The notes: generated by a model from the letters alone, not told the origin. A DNA stretch of 64,000 nt from Cupidesulfovibrio sp000226255 (GCF_003402415.2 NZ_AP036014.1:1488001-1552000); one strand, 5' to 3'. Positions 24,460 through 35,076 are shown, counted from the stretch's first letter. Program-made: numbers and translations.

Positions 24460-25738
24460 CCGCCGCGCCGGGGCAGGCCCTGGCCCGGCGTTCCCGCGCG
24501 ACGCGGCCCACGGGCCGCGCATCGTCTTCTTCACCGGCGGCACGGCGTTGAAGGCGCTCAGCCATGCGCTGACGCGCCACACCCACAATTCCGTGCACCT
24601 GGTCACCCCGTTCGACTCCGGGGGCAGTACGGCGGTGCTGCGGCGCTACATCCGCATGCCCGCCGTGGGCGACCTGCGCAACCGACTGCTGGCCCTGGCC
24701 GACCCGGCCGTGGCCAGCCCCGCGCTGGTGGCCCTGTGCGACCTGCGCTTGGCCGACGCGGGCGAGCACGACACCCTCATGCAGCGGCTGTACGCGCTGG
24801 CATCGGAGCGTGACCCGGCCTGGCGCGGCATAGACCCGCTGGTGGCCGACGTGCTGCGCCTGCACCTGCGCTGGTTTCTGGAATTCGCGCCGCCCGGCTT
24901 CGACCCGCACGGGGCGTGCCTGGGCAACCTGCTGCTGGCGGGCGGCTACCTGCGCCACGGCGGGGGACTGGGGCCGGTGGTGCACCTGTTCTCGCGCCTG
25001 TTCCGGGTGCGCGGCGCGGTGGTTCCCATCGTGGACGACGACCTGCATCTGGCGGCGGAACTGGCCGACGGCTCCGTGCTGCTGGGCCAGCACCGCATCA
25101 CCGGCAAGGGAACGCCCGGCATCACCGCGCCGGTGCGCCGCCTGTTTCTTACCCGCACCCGGCCCAATGGCGGGGACGGCGGGGAATGGGGCGGACCCGC
25201 CCGCAACGCAGACCCCGCCGCCTCGTCCGCCAGCGCTCCCGGCGCGCCGGTTCCCGTCGAGGCGGAGGTGGCCGTGGGCGAGGCCGCCGCGCGGCATATT
25301 TCCCGGGCGGAGCTGATCTGCTTTCCCATGGGCAGCTTCTACACCAGCGTGCTGGCCAACCTGCTCCCACGGGGCGTGGGCCGCGCCGTGGCCGAGGCCG
25401 ACTGCCCCAAGGTGTACGTGGCCAACAGCGGCACGGACCCCGAGCAGCTCGGCCTGTCCGTGGCCGACTGCGCCGCCGCCCTGCTGGCCGCGTTGCGCCG
25501 CGACGCGGGCTCGGACATGCCCGCGGCCCGCCTGCTGGGCACTGTGGTGGTGGATGCGCGCAACGGGGTGTACCCCGGCGGCATCGACCGCGAAGGGCTG
25601 CGCGCGCTGGGCGTGGACCTGCTGGATGCCCCGGTGGTGCGCCCGTTGCCCGACGGGGCGCAGCCGCCTGCCACCGCGGGGCGGCACGACGCCGACGCGG
25701 TGGCCGACCTGTTGCTGGGCATGGCGCGGCCGCACTGA
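24440..25738 (+). CDS. CofD/YvcK-like protein of the GAK system
   Basis: About 432 residues. The N-terminus has a CofD/YvcK-type phosphate loop (FFTGGTALKALSHALTR) and the TPFDSGGSTAVLRR motif. Further on are LGNLLLAGGYLRHGG, a long Ala/Gly/Pro-rich insertion near residue 250, and LICFPMGSFYTSVLANLLP, matching the nucleotide-sugar or 2-phospho-lactate site of this superfamily. CofD makes coenzyme F420 precursor, YvcK controls morphology; this branch is known only as a marker of the GAK cluster. Several in-frame ATGs exist (24422, 24440, 24449); 24440 has GGAG near it. It overlaps the amphi-Trp gene by 20 bases. ATP-grasp and HprK-like partners are not in the window. Confidence 0.72.
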   Translation: MTGMTTSRRAGAGPGPAFPRDAAHGPRIVFFTGGTALKALSHALTRHTHNSVHLVTPFDSGGSTAVLRRYIRMPAVGDLRNRLLALADPAVASPALVALCDLRLADAGEHDTLMQRLYALASERDPAWRGIDPLVADVLRLHLRWFLEFAPPGFDPHGACLGNLLLAGGYLRHGGGLGPVVHLFSRLFRVRGAVVPIVDDDLHLAAELADGSVLLGQHRITGKGTPGITAPVRRLFLTRTRPNGGDGGEWGGPARNADPAASSASAPGAPVPVEAEVAVGEAAARHISRAELICFPMGSFYTSVLANLLPRGVGRAVAEADCPKVYVANSGTDPEQLGLSVADCAAALLAALRRDAGSDMPAARLLGTVVVDARNGVYPGGIDREGLRALGVDLLDAPVVRPLPDGAQPPATAGRHDADAVADLLLGMARPH

Positions 25739-25831
25739 ACATTCGCTGCCGTCCGGCATGATAAATACCGGGCTTGCGCGGCGTATTGCATGGGGTAGGG
25801 TGGACGGATGCGTCCAACCCGGAGGAATACC

Positions 25832-26599
25832 ATGCAGCATTCCCTTCCGCCTCACGCCCGCCGTTCCCAGACCCTCGTCCACCCGGCCTTCATCCAGCCT
25901 GACACTGCCGGGCACATCCACTTTCGTCCCTTTCCTTCTGCCCGCCTGCTGGCCTGCTTGTGCCTTGCCCTCGCGTTGTGCGCGGGGCTGGCCGCGTGTG
26001 CCGCCAAGGAGCCACGCAGGGCGGGGCAGTCGGGCTTTCTGGGCGATTATTCCCAACTCGTGCCCGGTGAGCCCGGCAAGGCTTCAATGATCTACCGCAA
26101 GCCCGGCCTGGACACCCGCAAGTACCGCGATATCGTCATCGACCCGGTGCGTGTGGTGCTGAAGCCGGACGCCGACCGCGAGGTGGACCCCGCAAGCCTG
26201 AACAGCTTGGCCACCCTGTATCGTGAACGGTTGGTGGACGAGATTTCGCCCGTGTACCCGCTGGCGCGGGTGGTGAGCCCCCAGACGCTGCGCCTGCGGG
26301 TGGCCATCACCGATGTGGTGCCCGGCAAGCCCGTCCGCAACGTGATGTCCATCATGCCGGTGGGGTTCATCGTTTCGCAGGCCACCTATGCCTCCACCGG
26401 GGAATACCCGGACGTGGGGCAGTCCGAGACCGAGGTGGAACTGCTGGACGCGGTGACCGGCGAACGCCTGGTGGCCGCAGTGGACCGGCGGGCGGGCGCC
26501 AAGGCGCCGTTGCGCGCGCCGCTGGATGATGCCAAGGACGCCATCGAGGCGTGGGCCGGGCGTATTGCCGCGGAACTGGCCAAGGTCCGCGTGCAGTAG
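25832..26599 (+). CDS. DUF3313-type lipoprotein
   Basis: 255 residues. After an unusually long N-region of 40 residues comes a hydrophobic core (LLACLCLALALCAGLAACAAK) with lipobox LAAC, so the mature protein is probably anchored through Cys at about residue 56. The following motif SGFLGDYSQL is the start of the DUF3313 family; a beta-rich domain ends with a helix (DAIEAWAGRIAAEL). Function unknown; the family is found in outer-membrane lipoproteins. ATG 25832 has CGGAGGAATACC; an upstream ATG at 25808 lacks a site. The long N-region makes a later start possible. Confidence 0.75.
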   Translation: MQHSLPPHARRSQTLVHPAFIQPDTAGHIHFRPFPSARLLACLCLALALCAGLAACAAKEPRRAGQSGFLGDYSQLVPGEPGKASMIYRKPGLDTRKYRDIVIDPVRVVLKPDADREVDPASLNSLATLYRERLVDEISPVYPLARVVSPQTLRLRVAITDVVPGKPVRNVMSIMPVGFIVSQATYASTGEYPDVGQSETEVELLDAVTGERLVAAVDRRAGAKAPLRAPLDDAKDAIEAWAGRIAAELAKVRVQ

Positions 26600-26616
26600 C
26601 ACGCAGCACGGAGCTG

Positions 26617-26664
26617 CTGGCCGAGTGTCTGGCCGAGTGTCTGGCCGAGTGTCTGGCCGAGCGC
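26617..26664. repeat. Four 12-bp tandem repeats
   Basis: CTGGCCGAGTGT occurs three times in tandem, followed by a fourth copy with two changes, in the gap between the lipoprotein and the alaS terminator. Non-coding on both strands as far as I can see. Confidence 0.8.
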
Positions 26665-26694
26665 TGGCGCCTCACGTCCTTGGCCCGTCGCAAT

Positions 26695-26730
26695 GAAAAA
26701 ACGCCCCCGCGTGCAGGCACGCGGGGGCGT
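26695..26730 (-). terminator. Rho-independent terminator of alaS
   Basis: On the minus strand a 13-bp perfect stem (ACGCCCCCGCGTG with CACGCGGGGGCGT, four-base loop) is followed by TTTTTT (26700-26695). It lies 20 bases past the alaS stop and may also end the plus-strand lipoprotein transcript. Confidence 0.88.
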
Positions 26731-26750
26731 CGTGTTTACTGGCCGGCTGG

Positions 26751-29390
<2,640 letters not shown>

Positions 29391-29523
29391 TGGTTGTCTC
29401 CTGTGCAAATCGTATGGCGTCGCATGCAGTGCGCGCCGCGCCCGTTGGCCCGTTCACCCGGAATGCCCGGCCGCGTGGCGGCGGGCGGGGCGGGGATGGC
29501 GGCGGCGCGGCGCGAAGGCGCGG

Positions 29524-30597
29524 CTAGAATTCGTCGTCGTCCATGGCGCCCGCGTTGTCGTCCGGGTCCACCACCTTGGTGGGCATCATGCCCAGGTGCT
29601 CGATGAGCTTGGCTTCCACGGTCAGGCGCAGGGCCTCGTTTTCTTCCAGCAGGGCGCGGACGTTCTCCTTGCCCTGGCCGAGGCGCTCGGACCCGAAGGC
29701 GAACCACGAACCGCTCTTTTCGATGATGCCCACGTCGGAGCCAAGGTCGATGAGTTCGCCGGTGCGCGAGATGCCCGTGCCGTACAGGATGTCGAACAGC
29801 GCCTCGCGGAAGGGCGGGGCCACCTTGTTCTTCACCACCTTGACGCGGGTGCGCGACCCGTAGACTTCTTCCTTGTCCTTCAGGGTCTGGATCTTGCGGA
29901 TGTCCATGCGGATCGAGCTGTAGAACTTCAGCGCGTTGCCGCCGGTGGTGGTTTCCGGGTTGCCGTAGCCCATGGTGCCGATCTTCATGCGGATCTGGTT
30001 GATGAAGATGACGGCGGTGCGCGACTTGTGGATGGTGCCGGTAAGCTTGCGCAGGGCGTGCGACATCAGGCGGGCCTGGCCGCCCACCTGCATTTCGCCC
30101 ATCACGCCTTCCAGTTCCGCCTGGGGAATCAGCGCGGCGACAGAGTCGATGACCACGATGTCCACGGCGCTGGAACGCACCAGCATGTCGGCGATGTCCA
30201 GCGCCTGTTCGCCGAAGTCGGGCTGCGAGATGAGCAGTTCATCGGTCTTCACGCCGAGGCGCGTGGCGTAGTTGGTGTCCAGCGCGTGTTCGGCGTCGAT
30301 GAAGGCGGCGGTGCCGCCCAGCTTCTGGCATTCGGCGATGATGTGCAGGGCCAGCGTGGTCTTGCCCGAGGATTCCGGGCCGTAGATTTCCGACACGCGG
30401 CCGCGCGGAATGCCGCCCACGCCCAGTGCAAGGTCCAGCCCGATGGAGCCGGTGGGAATCACCGGGATGTTCACGTGGGCGGTATCGGACAGCTTCATGA
30501 CCGAGCCCTGCCCGTACTTGCGCTCGATGGTGCTGAGGGCGGTGGCAAGGGCCTCGCGGCGCATTTCTTCGGGCGTCAGGGCGGGTTTCTTCGCCAT
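29524..30597 (-). CDS. recA: Recombinase RecA
   Basis: 357 residues. Walker A GPESSGKTTLALH, the VVIDSVAALIPQAELEG loop, MSHALRKLTGTI, the L2 region INQIRMKIGTMGYGNPETT and an acidic C-terminus DDDEF. It forms filaments on single-stranded DNA for homologous recombination and triggers LexA self-cleavage. Start 30597 (MAKKPALTPEEMRREAL) has CGGAGACTCCC upstream; the frame is open 19 codons further but with no ribosome site. alaS lies 133 bases downstream on the same strand, an order typical for this group. Confidence 0.97.
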   Translation of the reverse strand: MAKKPALTPEEMRREALATALSTIERKYGQGSVMKLSDTAHVNIPVIPTGSIGLDLALGVGGIPRGRVSEIYGPESSGKTTLALHIIAECQKLGGTAAFIDAEHALDTNYATRLGVKTDELLISQPDFGEQALDIADMLVRSSAVDIVVIDSVAALIPQAELEGVMGEMQVGGQARLMSHALRKLTGTIHKSRTAVIFINQIRMKIGTMGYGNPETTTGGNALKFYSSIRMDIRKIQTLKDKEEVYGSRTRVKVVKNKVAPPFREALFDILYGTGISRTGELIDLGSDVGIIEKSGSWFAFGSERLGQGKENVRALLEENEALRLTVEAKLIEHLGMMPTKVVDPDDNAGAMDDDEF

Positions 30598-30903
30598 GGG
30601 AGTCTCCGGAGTGGGATGAGTGTAGCCGCGACGTGCGCCGGCAGGCGTCACCATGTGTCGACAGGCTTCACGGGCATATCAGAAGGCGCGGCGGCGGGCA
30701 ACGGCGGGCGCGCGACTCCGGACGGTCCGGGCCCTGGCCTGCATGTCCAAAGAGCGTCTTGGCGATGGCCAGGGGGCGGTCCAGCTTCTGCCCGTCCTTT
30801 ACCCGTCTTCCCCCTTCCCCCCCCGCTACCGCACGCACCTGTGCCGCCCTTGCCCCCCTGCCGCCCCTTGCCAATGGGCCGCCCGCGCCGTATGTGACCC
30901 CCC
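30598..30903. other. Divergent intergenic region recA / PP-loop gene
   Basis: 306 bases. It holds the recA promoter candidate with the TGTCGACA palindrome at 30656-30663; the half near the PP-loop gene is C-rich and shows no promoter or ribosome site that I can recognise. Confidence 0.45.
30673..30701 (-). promoter_or_regulatory. Candidate recA promoter with downstream palindrome
   Basis: On the minus strand TTGCCC (30701-30696), 17 bases, then TATGCC (30678-30673). The palindrome TGTCGACA at 30663-30656 would lie at about +3 to +10, a place where SOS operators often sit. The LexA motif of this group is not known to me, so the operator role is inference. Confidence 0.35.
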
Positions 30904-32010
30904 ATGGAACGCAAACGCTATGACGCCGTGGCCCTGCTGTCCGGCGGTCTCGATTCTATTCTGGCGGTCAAGGTCATAGAGGAGCAGGGGCTTTCGGTGA
31001 AGTGCCTGCACTTCGTCTCGCCCTTCTTCGGCAAGCCCGGCAAGGTCAAGCACTGCGAGGCCATCTACGGTCTCGACATCGCCGCCGTGGACCTTGGCGA
31101 ATCCTTCGCAACGCTGCTGCGCGAACGCCCGGCCCACGGCTTCGGCAAGGTGCTGAACCCCTGCGTGGACTGCAAGATCATCATGATTTCCAAGGCCCGC
31201 GAACTGATGGAACGCTACGGGGCCTCGTTCATCATAACGGGAGAAGTGCTGGGCCAGCGCCCCATGTCGCAGCGGCGCGACACGCTGAACGTCATTCGGC
31301 GCGACGCCGGGGTGAAGGAACTGCTGCTGCGGCCCCTGTGCGCCCAGAAGCTGGACCCCACCCCCGCCGAGGAATCAGGCCTGGTGGACCGCAGCCGCCT
31401 GCACGCCATTTTCGGGCGCGGGCGCAAGGAACAGATGGCCCTGGCCGAAAAGTACGGCCTGACCGAAATTCCCACCCCGGCCGGGGGCTGCAAACTGGCG
31501 GAGCGCGAAAACGCCCGCCGCTACTGGCCGGTGCTGGCCCACGCCACGCACGCCACCGCCGCCGAATTCAAGCTGGCCAACATCGGGCGGCAGTACTGGG
31601 CCGGGCCGCACTGGCTGTCCATCGGCCGCCACCAGGCCGACAACGACGCGCTGGTGCGCTTTGCCTTTCCGTCGGACCTGCACTTCAAGGTGGCGGGCTT
31701 TCCCGGCCCGCTGGCCATCGGGCGGCAGTTCGACGGCAAGGCGTGGGATGGCGAGGTGGTGCGCGACGCGGCCGCTTTCGTGGCCTCGTTTTCGCCGAAG
31801 GCGGTGCGCGAGGGCACGCCGGTCACCGTGCGCGTGGCCGGGCCGGACGGCATGACCGAGGTGACGGTGATGCCCGCACGCGTGACCCCCCTGGGCTGGG
31901 GCGAACTGAATTGGCAGGGCGTGCGCGAGGAAATCCGCGCCGATGCCCGCGCCCGCGCGCTGCCCGTGCCCGATGGCAATGATGATGGCCCCGACGGCCA
32001 GTCGGAATAG
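30904..32010 (+). CDS. PP-loop ATP pyrophosphatase, tRNA thiolation-like
   Basis: 368 residues. The N-terminus has the PP-loop AVALLSGGLDSILAVKV, then VKCLHFVSPF and the paired Cys segment NPCVDCKIIMISKA, as in MnmA/TtcA/ThiI-type enzymes that activate a substrate with ATP for sulfur transfer. The middle has GEVLGQRPMSQRRDTLNVIRR (cut here to 20 or fewer in a row in other contexts), a motif of a Desulfovibrio-type branch, and PTPAGGCKLAERENARR; the C-terminal 130 residues are a beta-rich domain, perhaps RNA-binding. The exact target nucleoside is unknown. No ribosome site is evident, so the start at 30904 is chosen from the N-terminal domain boundary. Divergent from recA. Confidence 0.72.
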   Translation: MERKRYDAVALLSGGLDSILAVKVIEEQGLSVKCLHFVSPFFGKPGKVKHCEAIYGLDIAAVDLGESFATLLRERPAHGFGKVLNPCVDCKIIMISKARELMERYGASFIITGEVLGQRPMSQRRDTLNVIRRDAGVKELLLRPLCAQKLDPTPAEESGLVDRSRLHAIFGRGRKEQMALAEKYGLTEIPTPAGGCKLAERENARRYWPVLAHATHATAAEFKLANIGRQYWAGPHWLSIGRHQADNDALVRFAFPSDLHFKVAGFPGPLAIGRQFDGKAWDGEVVRDAAAFVASFSPKAVREGTPVTVRVAGPDGMTEVTVMPARVTPLGWGELNWQGVREEIRADARARALPVPDGNDDGPDGQSE

Positions 32011-32355
32011 CAAGGGAAGACCCGCCCCAATCCCCGAGCTCCCTCGCTCCCCTGTTCCTCAGGCGGCCAACGGCCTGCCGTCCCGCTGGCGGGCGCGGCT
32101 TTTACCTGTTGTAGTGGTACCAGCAGGAACGACCTGACTTGCCTTGTTCACAGGCGGCACTTGCGGATGCGAGTGCCGCTTCTTTTTCGTGTGGTCTGCC
32201 ATTGCGCACCATTTCAAACTGTTGCGCCCGCCCGCCTTGGGGGATGGCACGCTTGCCGTGGAAGCTGGTCATAAATACCTTGATAAAGAAGGGGGATGTG
32301 TCTAATGAGGGGTGCCCGGATCGCCCGGAGCCCACATTTCAAGGAAACAGTGCAC
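32011..32355. other. Intergenic region with distal terminator, symporter leader
   Basis: 345 bases. The stem-loop at 32154-32187 is 144 bases past the PP-loop stop and 169 before the symporter; the stretch before it has no clear gene. A minus-strand frame of 47 codons (32059-32199) lacks a ribosome site. Downstream, CATAAATACCTTGATAAAG near 32270 is an A+T-rich patch likely to hold the symporter promoter. Confidence 0.45.
32154..32187 (+). terminator. Rho-independent terminator far downstream of the PP-loop gene
   Basis: GCGGCACT and AGTGCCGC form the outer stem (32154-32161 with 32172-32179), extended by three inner pairs around a GGAT loop, followed by TTCTTTTT. A good intrinsic terminator, unusually far from the stop codon. 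Confidence 0.8.
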
Positions 32356-33720
32356 ATGGCGAAACAGATCACCACCGCCCGCGACGGCTTCGCGACGCGC
32401 CTCGGCGTGCTCGCGGCCACCCTCGGTTCGGCCGTGGGCCTCGGCAACATCTGGAAGTTCCCGGCCCTTACCGGCCAGAACGGCGGCGCGTCGTTCCTGC
32501 TGGTGTACGTGCTGGCCACCCTGCTGGTCGGCCTGCCGGTGATGATATCGGAAATCATGCTGGGCCGCCGCGCCCGGGCCAACGCGGTGGGCACCTTCCG
32601 CCAGCTTGCGCCCAAGGGCCAGCCCTGGCATCTGGTGGGCCTGTCGGGCGTGGTGGCCGCGTTCCTGATCATGGGCTTCTACACCGACGTGGCGGGGTGG
32701 GTGTTCGCCTACATCTTCAAGGCCCTGTCCGGCGAAATCGCCACCACCGATCCCGCCGTGGCCGCCAAGGCCTTCGAGGCGCTGGTGGGCGACCCGGTGC
32801 AGTCGCTGCTGTGGCAGTGGGGCGTGCTGGTGCTGATCAGCATCATCATCATCGCGGGCGTGGCCCAGGGCATCGAACGCACCACCAAGGTGCTCATGCC
32901 CGTGCTGCTCCTGCTGCTGGTGGCGGTGTGCGCGCGCAGCCTCACCCTGCCCAAGGCGGCCGAGGGCCTGGCCTTCCTGTTCACCCCCGACTTCAGCAAG
33001 ATCACGCCAAGCGTCATCCTGATGGCGCTGGGCCTGGCCTTCTTCAAGCTGTCCATCGGCATGGGCACCATGACCACTTATGGCAGCTACTTCCGCAACG
33101 ACCAGGACATTCCGCTGACGGCCACCCGCGTCATGCTGTGCGACCTGACCATCTCCATTCTGGCGGGCATGGCGGTGTTCCCGGCCGTGTTCAACTTCGG
33201 CTTCGAGCCCAGCGCCGGGCCCAGCCTGCTGTTCATGACCATCCCCGCCGTGTTCACCTCGCTGCCGGGCGGCCAGGTGTTCATGGTCATCTTCTTCTGC
33301 CTCACCGCCATCGCCGCCACGGGGGCCATGCTCTCGCTGCTGGAAGTGCCCGTGGCCTGGCTGGCCGAATCGTTCGGCATGCCCCGCAAGCGCGCCACCA
33401 TCCTGACCTCGGTGACGCTGGCCATCATCGGCGTTCCGGCCACGCTGTCCATGTCCACCATGGCCAACGTGAAAATCTTCGGCATGACCGTGTTCGACCT
33501 GTACGACTTCATGTCGTCCAACGTGCTGCTGCCCGTGGGCGGCATCTGCATCTGCCTGTTCGCGGGCTGGGTGTGGGGCGCGGCCAACGTGAAGACGGAA
33601 CTGTCCAACCGTGGCCAGCTGACCAACGCGGGCATCATCTCCGCGTTCCTCACCGTGGTGCGCTGGGTGAGCCCGGTGCTGGTGCTGCTGGTGCTCCTCA
33701 AGGGCCTCAAGGTCTTCTAG
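32356..33720 (+). CDS. Sodium-dependent amino acid symporter (NSS/SNF family)
   Basis: 454 residues with about eleven membrane helices. TM1 has the sodium/substrate motif LGSAVGLGNIWKFPALTG with the unwound Gly-rich region, then NGGASFLLVYVLATLLVGLP (TM2). Later segments include FKLSIGMGTMTTYGSYF, which lines the second sodium site. Bacterial members (LeuT, MhsT, TnaT) import amino acids with sodium; the substrate cannot be told from sequence. Start 32356 follows AAGGAAACAGTGCAC; an earlier in-frame ATG at 32296 lacks a site. Its stop codon TAG is shared with the left end of a palindromic repeat. Confidence 0.9.
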   Translation: MAKQITTARDGFATRLGVLAATLGSAVGLGNIWKFPALTGQNGGASFLLVYVLATLLVGLPVMISEIMLGRRARANAVGTFRQLAPKGQPWHLVGLSGVVAAFLIMGFYTDVAGWVFAYIFKALSGEIATTDPAVAAKAFEALVGDPVQSLLWQWGVLVLISIIIIAGVAQGIERTTKVLMPVLLLLLVAVCARSLTLPKAAEGLAFLFTPDFSKITPSVILMALGLAFFKLSIGMGTMTTYGSYFRNDQDIPLTATRVMLCDLTISILAGMAVFPAVFNFGFEPSAGPSLLFMTIPAVFTSLPGGQVFMVIFFCLTAIAATGAMLSLLEVPVAWLAESFGMPRKRATILTSVTLAIIGVPATLSMSTMANVKIFGMTVFDLYDFMSSNVLLPVGGICICLFAGWVWGAANVKTELSNRGQLTNAGIISAFLTVVRWVSPVLVLLVLLKGLKVF

Positions 33721-33865
33721 GGACTGCTTCTAAATTGGCCTTTTGCCCGTTGGCTTCGTCAAACTTCGCCTGCCATGTCGGTCGAATACGATGAGAGTAT
33801 ACGCCCTCATGGCAGGCTCGTTTTCCTTGCCAACGAACAAAAATCCTAATTTATAAGCAGCCCCT
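33719..33865. repeat. Palindromic repeat element, copy A (147 bp)
   Basis: A nearly palindromic 147-bp element. Outer arms: AGGG.C..CTTCTAAATT against AATTTATAAGCAGCCCCT; middle arms CCCGTTGGC / GCCAACGA; inner arms GCCTGCCATG / CATGGCAGGC; apical hairpin AATAC...GTAT. Copy B at 52655-52801 has the same length with 16 mismatches and no gaps by eye. The first two bases are the AG of the symporter stop codon TAG. Confidence 0.85.
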
Positions 33866-33996
33866 GGCGCGCGTTGTCTTTCCGTTTCCGGCTGCGCCAG
33901 ACCGCGCCCGCCACTCCGGTTACATACGCCGGAGTATGCGCCCTCCGTGGCGGGCTTGTCTTCCTTGCCGGAAAACGGTAATACTGCCGCGCGCAG
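33864..33996. repeat. Palindromic repeat element, diverged copy C
   Basis: Directly abuts copy A. It aligns along its length with A and B (for example GGCT.CG.CA.AC..CGCC.GCCA) but with much higher G+C. Pairing is kept by paired changes: outer CTG.GCGCGCG / CGCGCG.CAG, middle CCGTTTCCGGC / GCCGGAAAACGG, inner GCCCGCCAC / GTGGCGGGC, apical CATAC / GTATG. Confidence 0.7.
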
Positions 33997-34042
33997 TTGG
34001 AAATATTGGCCGGGGTTCGTTTGAACTCGCCAAGGCATGAAT

Positions 34043-34074
34043 GCAAAAGGCCCCGCTTCGGCGGGGCCTTTTGC
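34043..34074 (-). terminator. Terminator downstream of the nuclease pseudogene
   Basis: GCAAAAGGCCCCGC and GCGGGGCCTTTTGC make a perfect 14-bp stem with a TTCG loop; the A and T runs on either side of the GC core make it work in both directions. 79 bases past the minus-strand stop. Confidence 0.85.
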
Positions 34075-34152
34075 GTTGATGGAGCAGGCGGACTGGTAGC
34101 AGGAGAAGGGGTAACAGGTGGAGAGGAAAAGGAGCAGGCCATCCCCGGAACC

Positions 34153-34644
34153 TCACCACTCCTTGCGGCTGCCCGCGTAGGGTTTGGCCAGCCCGCGTTC
34201 GATGAGCGCGGAGGCGATGTCCGCCCGTCGGCCTCCACGTCGGTCAGCAGGGGAAAGTACGTGTCGCGACGCGGGTTGCGCAGGGTGACGGTGCTGCCGG
34301 GAGCGGCCAGGCGCAGGGGCGGTTCGCGGGCGGGGGCGAAAGCTCGCGCAATTCCCTGCGCGGGTAGCGCTTTTCCGGGGTGTCGCACCCGGCGATGCGC
34401 ACGCAGATGGCCCGGCCCGCCACGGGCGTGTCGCCGGGAATGTCCACCACCAGGGTGTCGGCGGCCAGCAACCGCAGACCACGGCCCGCGCGTCGCCGAA
34501 GGTTTCTTCGGCCCGGCAGGCATTGCCGCTGGCGCGGGACCCGCGTGGCGCGACACGGGGCCGCCATGCGCCGGACACGGAAAGGAATGGAATTTGCTGT
34601 ACTTTCGGCGGCGGGAGAAAAAACTGCCCCGGCGGCAGCGCCAC
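34153..34644 (-). pseudogene. Decayed staphylococcal nuclease-like (SNase) gene
   Basis: Pieces of an SNase-fold nuclease appear in three different frames. In order of transcription: SGNACRAEETFGDARAVV, then in a second frame ADTLVVDIPGDTPVAG with RAICVRIAGCDTPEKRYP (the substrate and metal motifs), then in the third frame LRLAAPGSTVTLRNPRR followed by DTYFPLLTDVEADGR, then back in the first frame DIASALIERGLAKPYAGSRK. At least three frameshifts are needed (about 34480, 34340 and 34222; the last looks like loss of one G in a GGGCGG run). No continuous frame covers the domain, so an active enzyme is not expected unless the breaks are sequencing errors. Start position is uncertain. Confidence 0.8.
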
Positions 34645-34713
34645 CGGGGCGAAAAAGGCGGGGATGTGACCGTTGCCGACCGCGCGGGTACGCGGGTGCG
34701 CAGCGGCGGGCCG

Positions 34714-35076
34714 TCAGCCGAAGATTTCTTCCTTGGTCACGGCTTCGGCCTTGATGCGGTCCAGCAGTTCCGCGAACACGGCCTTGACGTTTTCGCGGAT
34801 GTCGCCCGCCACCACCAGGAACAGCACGTCGTCGCCGGGGGCCAGTTCGCCGTCCACGGCGTCGGCGAGGATGCGGAAAATACCGGGGCGCGCCGACAGT
34901 TCACGGCATATTTCATTGATGCGGGCACGGTCGGGCGTTACCCTGATGGCGACAACGTTGCCCTTGTCCTTGCGCGACCAGCCGCGCACCACGCCGTTGT
35001 GCACCAGCACCATGCCGACGTTGTCGGCGAAGCCGGGTTCCTTTTTCAGGTCGGCCAGTGCCTTGTTGACGTCCAT
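34714..35076 (-). CDS. MoaE-like protein (molybdopterin synthase large-subunit fold)
   Basis: 120 residues. The C-terminal half (DDVLFLVVAGDIRENVKAVF, then ELLDRIKAEAVTKEEIF) resembles MoaE, where the Lys residues of the last helix bind molybdopterin precursor. The N-terminal half (FADNVGMVLVHNGVVRGWSRK) differs from classic MoaE and the usual GTVR motif is only approximate, so this may be a divergent relative rather than the true catalytic subunit. Start 35076 (MDVNKALADLKK) has a GGAGC site; no MoaD lies nearby. Divergent from the next gene with a 52-base gap. Confidence 0.6.
   Translation of the reverse strand: MDVNKALADLKKEPGFADNVGMVLVHNGVVRGWSRKDKGNVVAIRVTPDRARINEICRELSARPGIFRILADAVDGELAPGDDVLFLVVAGDIRENVKAVFAELLDRIKAEAVTKEEIFG

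Noticed and set aside
32059..32199. Minus-strand 47-residue basic peptide
   Set aside because: Looks peptide-like (MADHTKKKRHSHPQ start) but has no ribosome site, atypical codon use, and spans the plus-strand terminator.
32219..32355. Glycine riboswitch before the symporter
   Set aside because: The conserved glycine aptamer cores are not present; only an A+T-rich promoter-like patch is visible.
33730..34038. Conserved minus-strand reading frame in repeat copies A and B
   Set aside because: The similar peptides (containing FDRHGRRSL) arise because the DNA of the copies is alike; copy C does not keep the frame, while it keeps base pairing.
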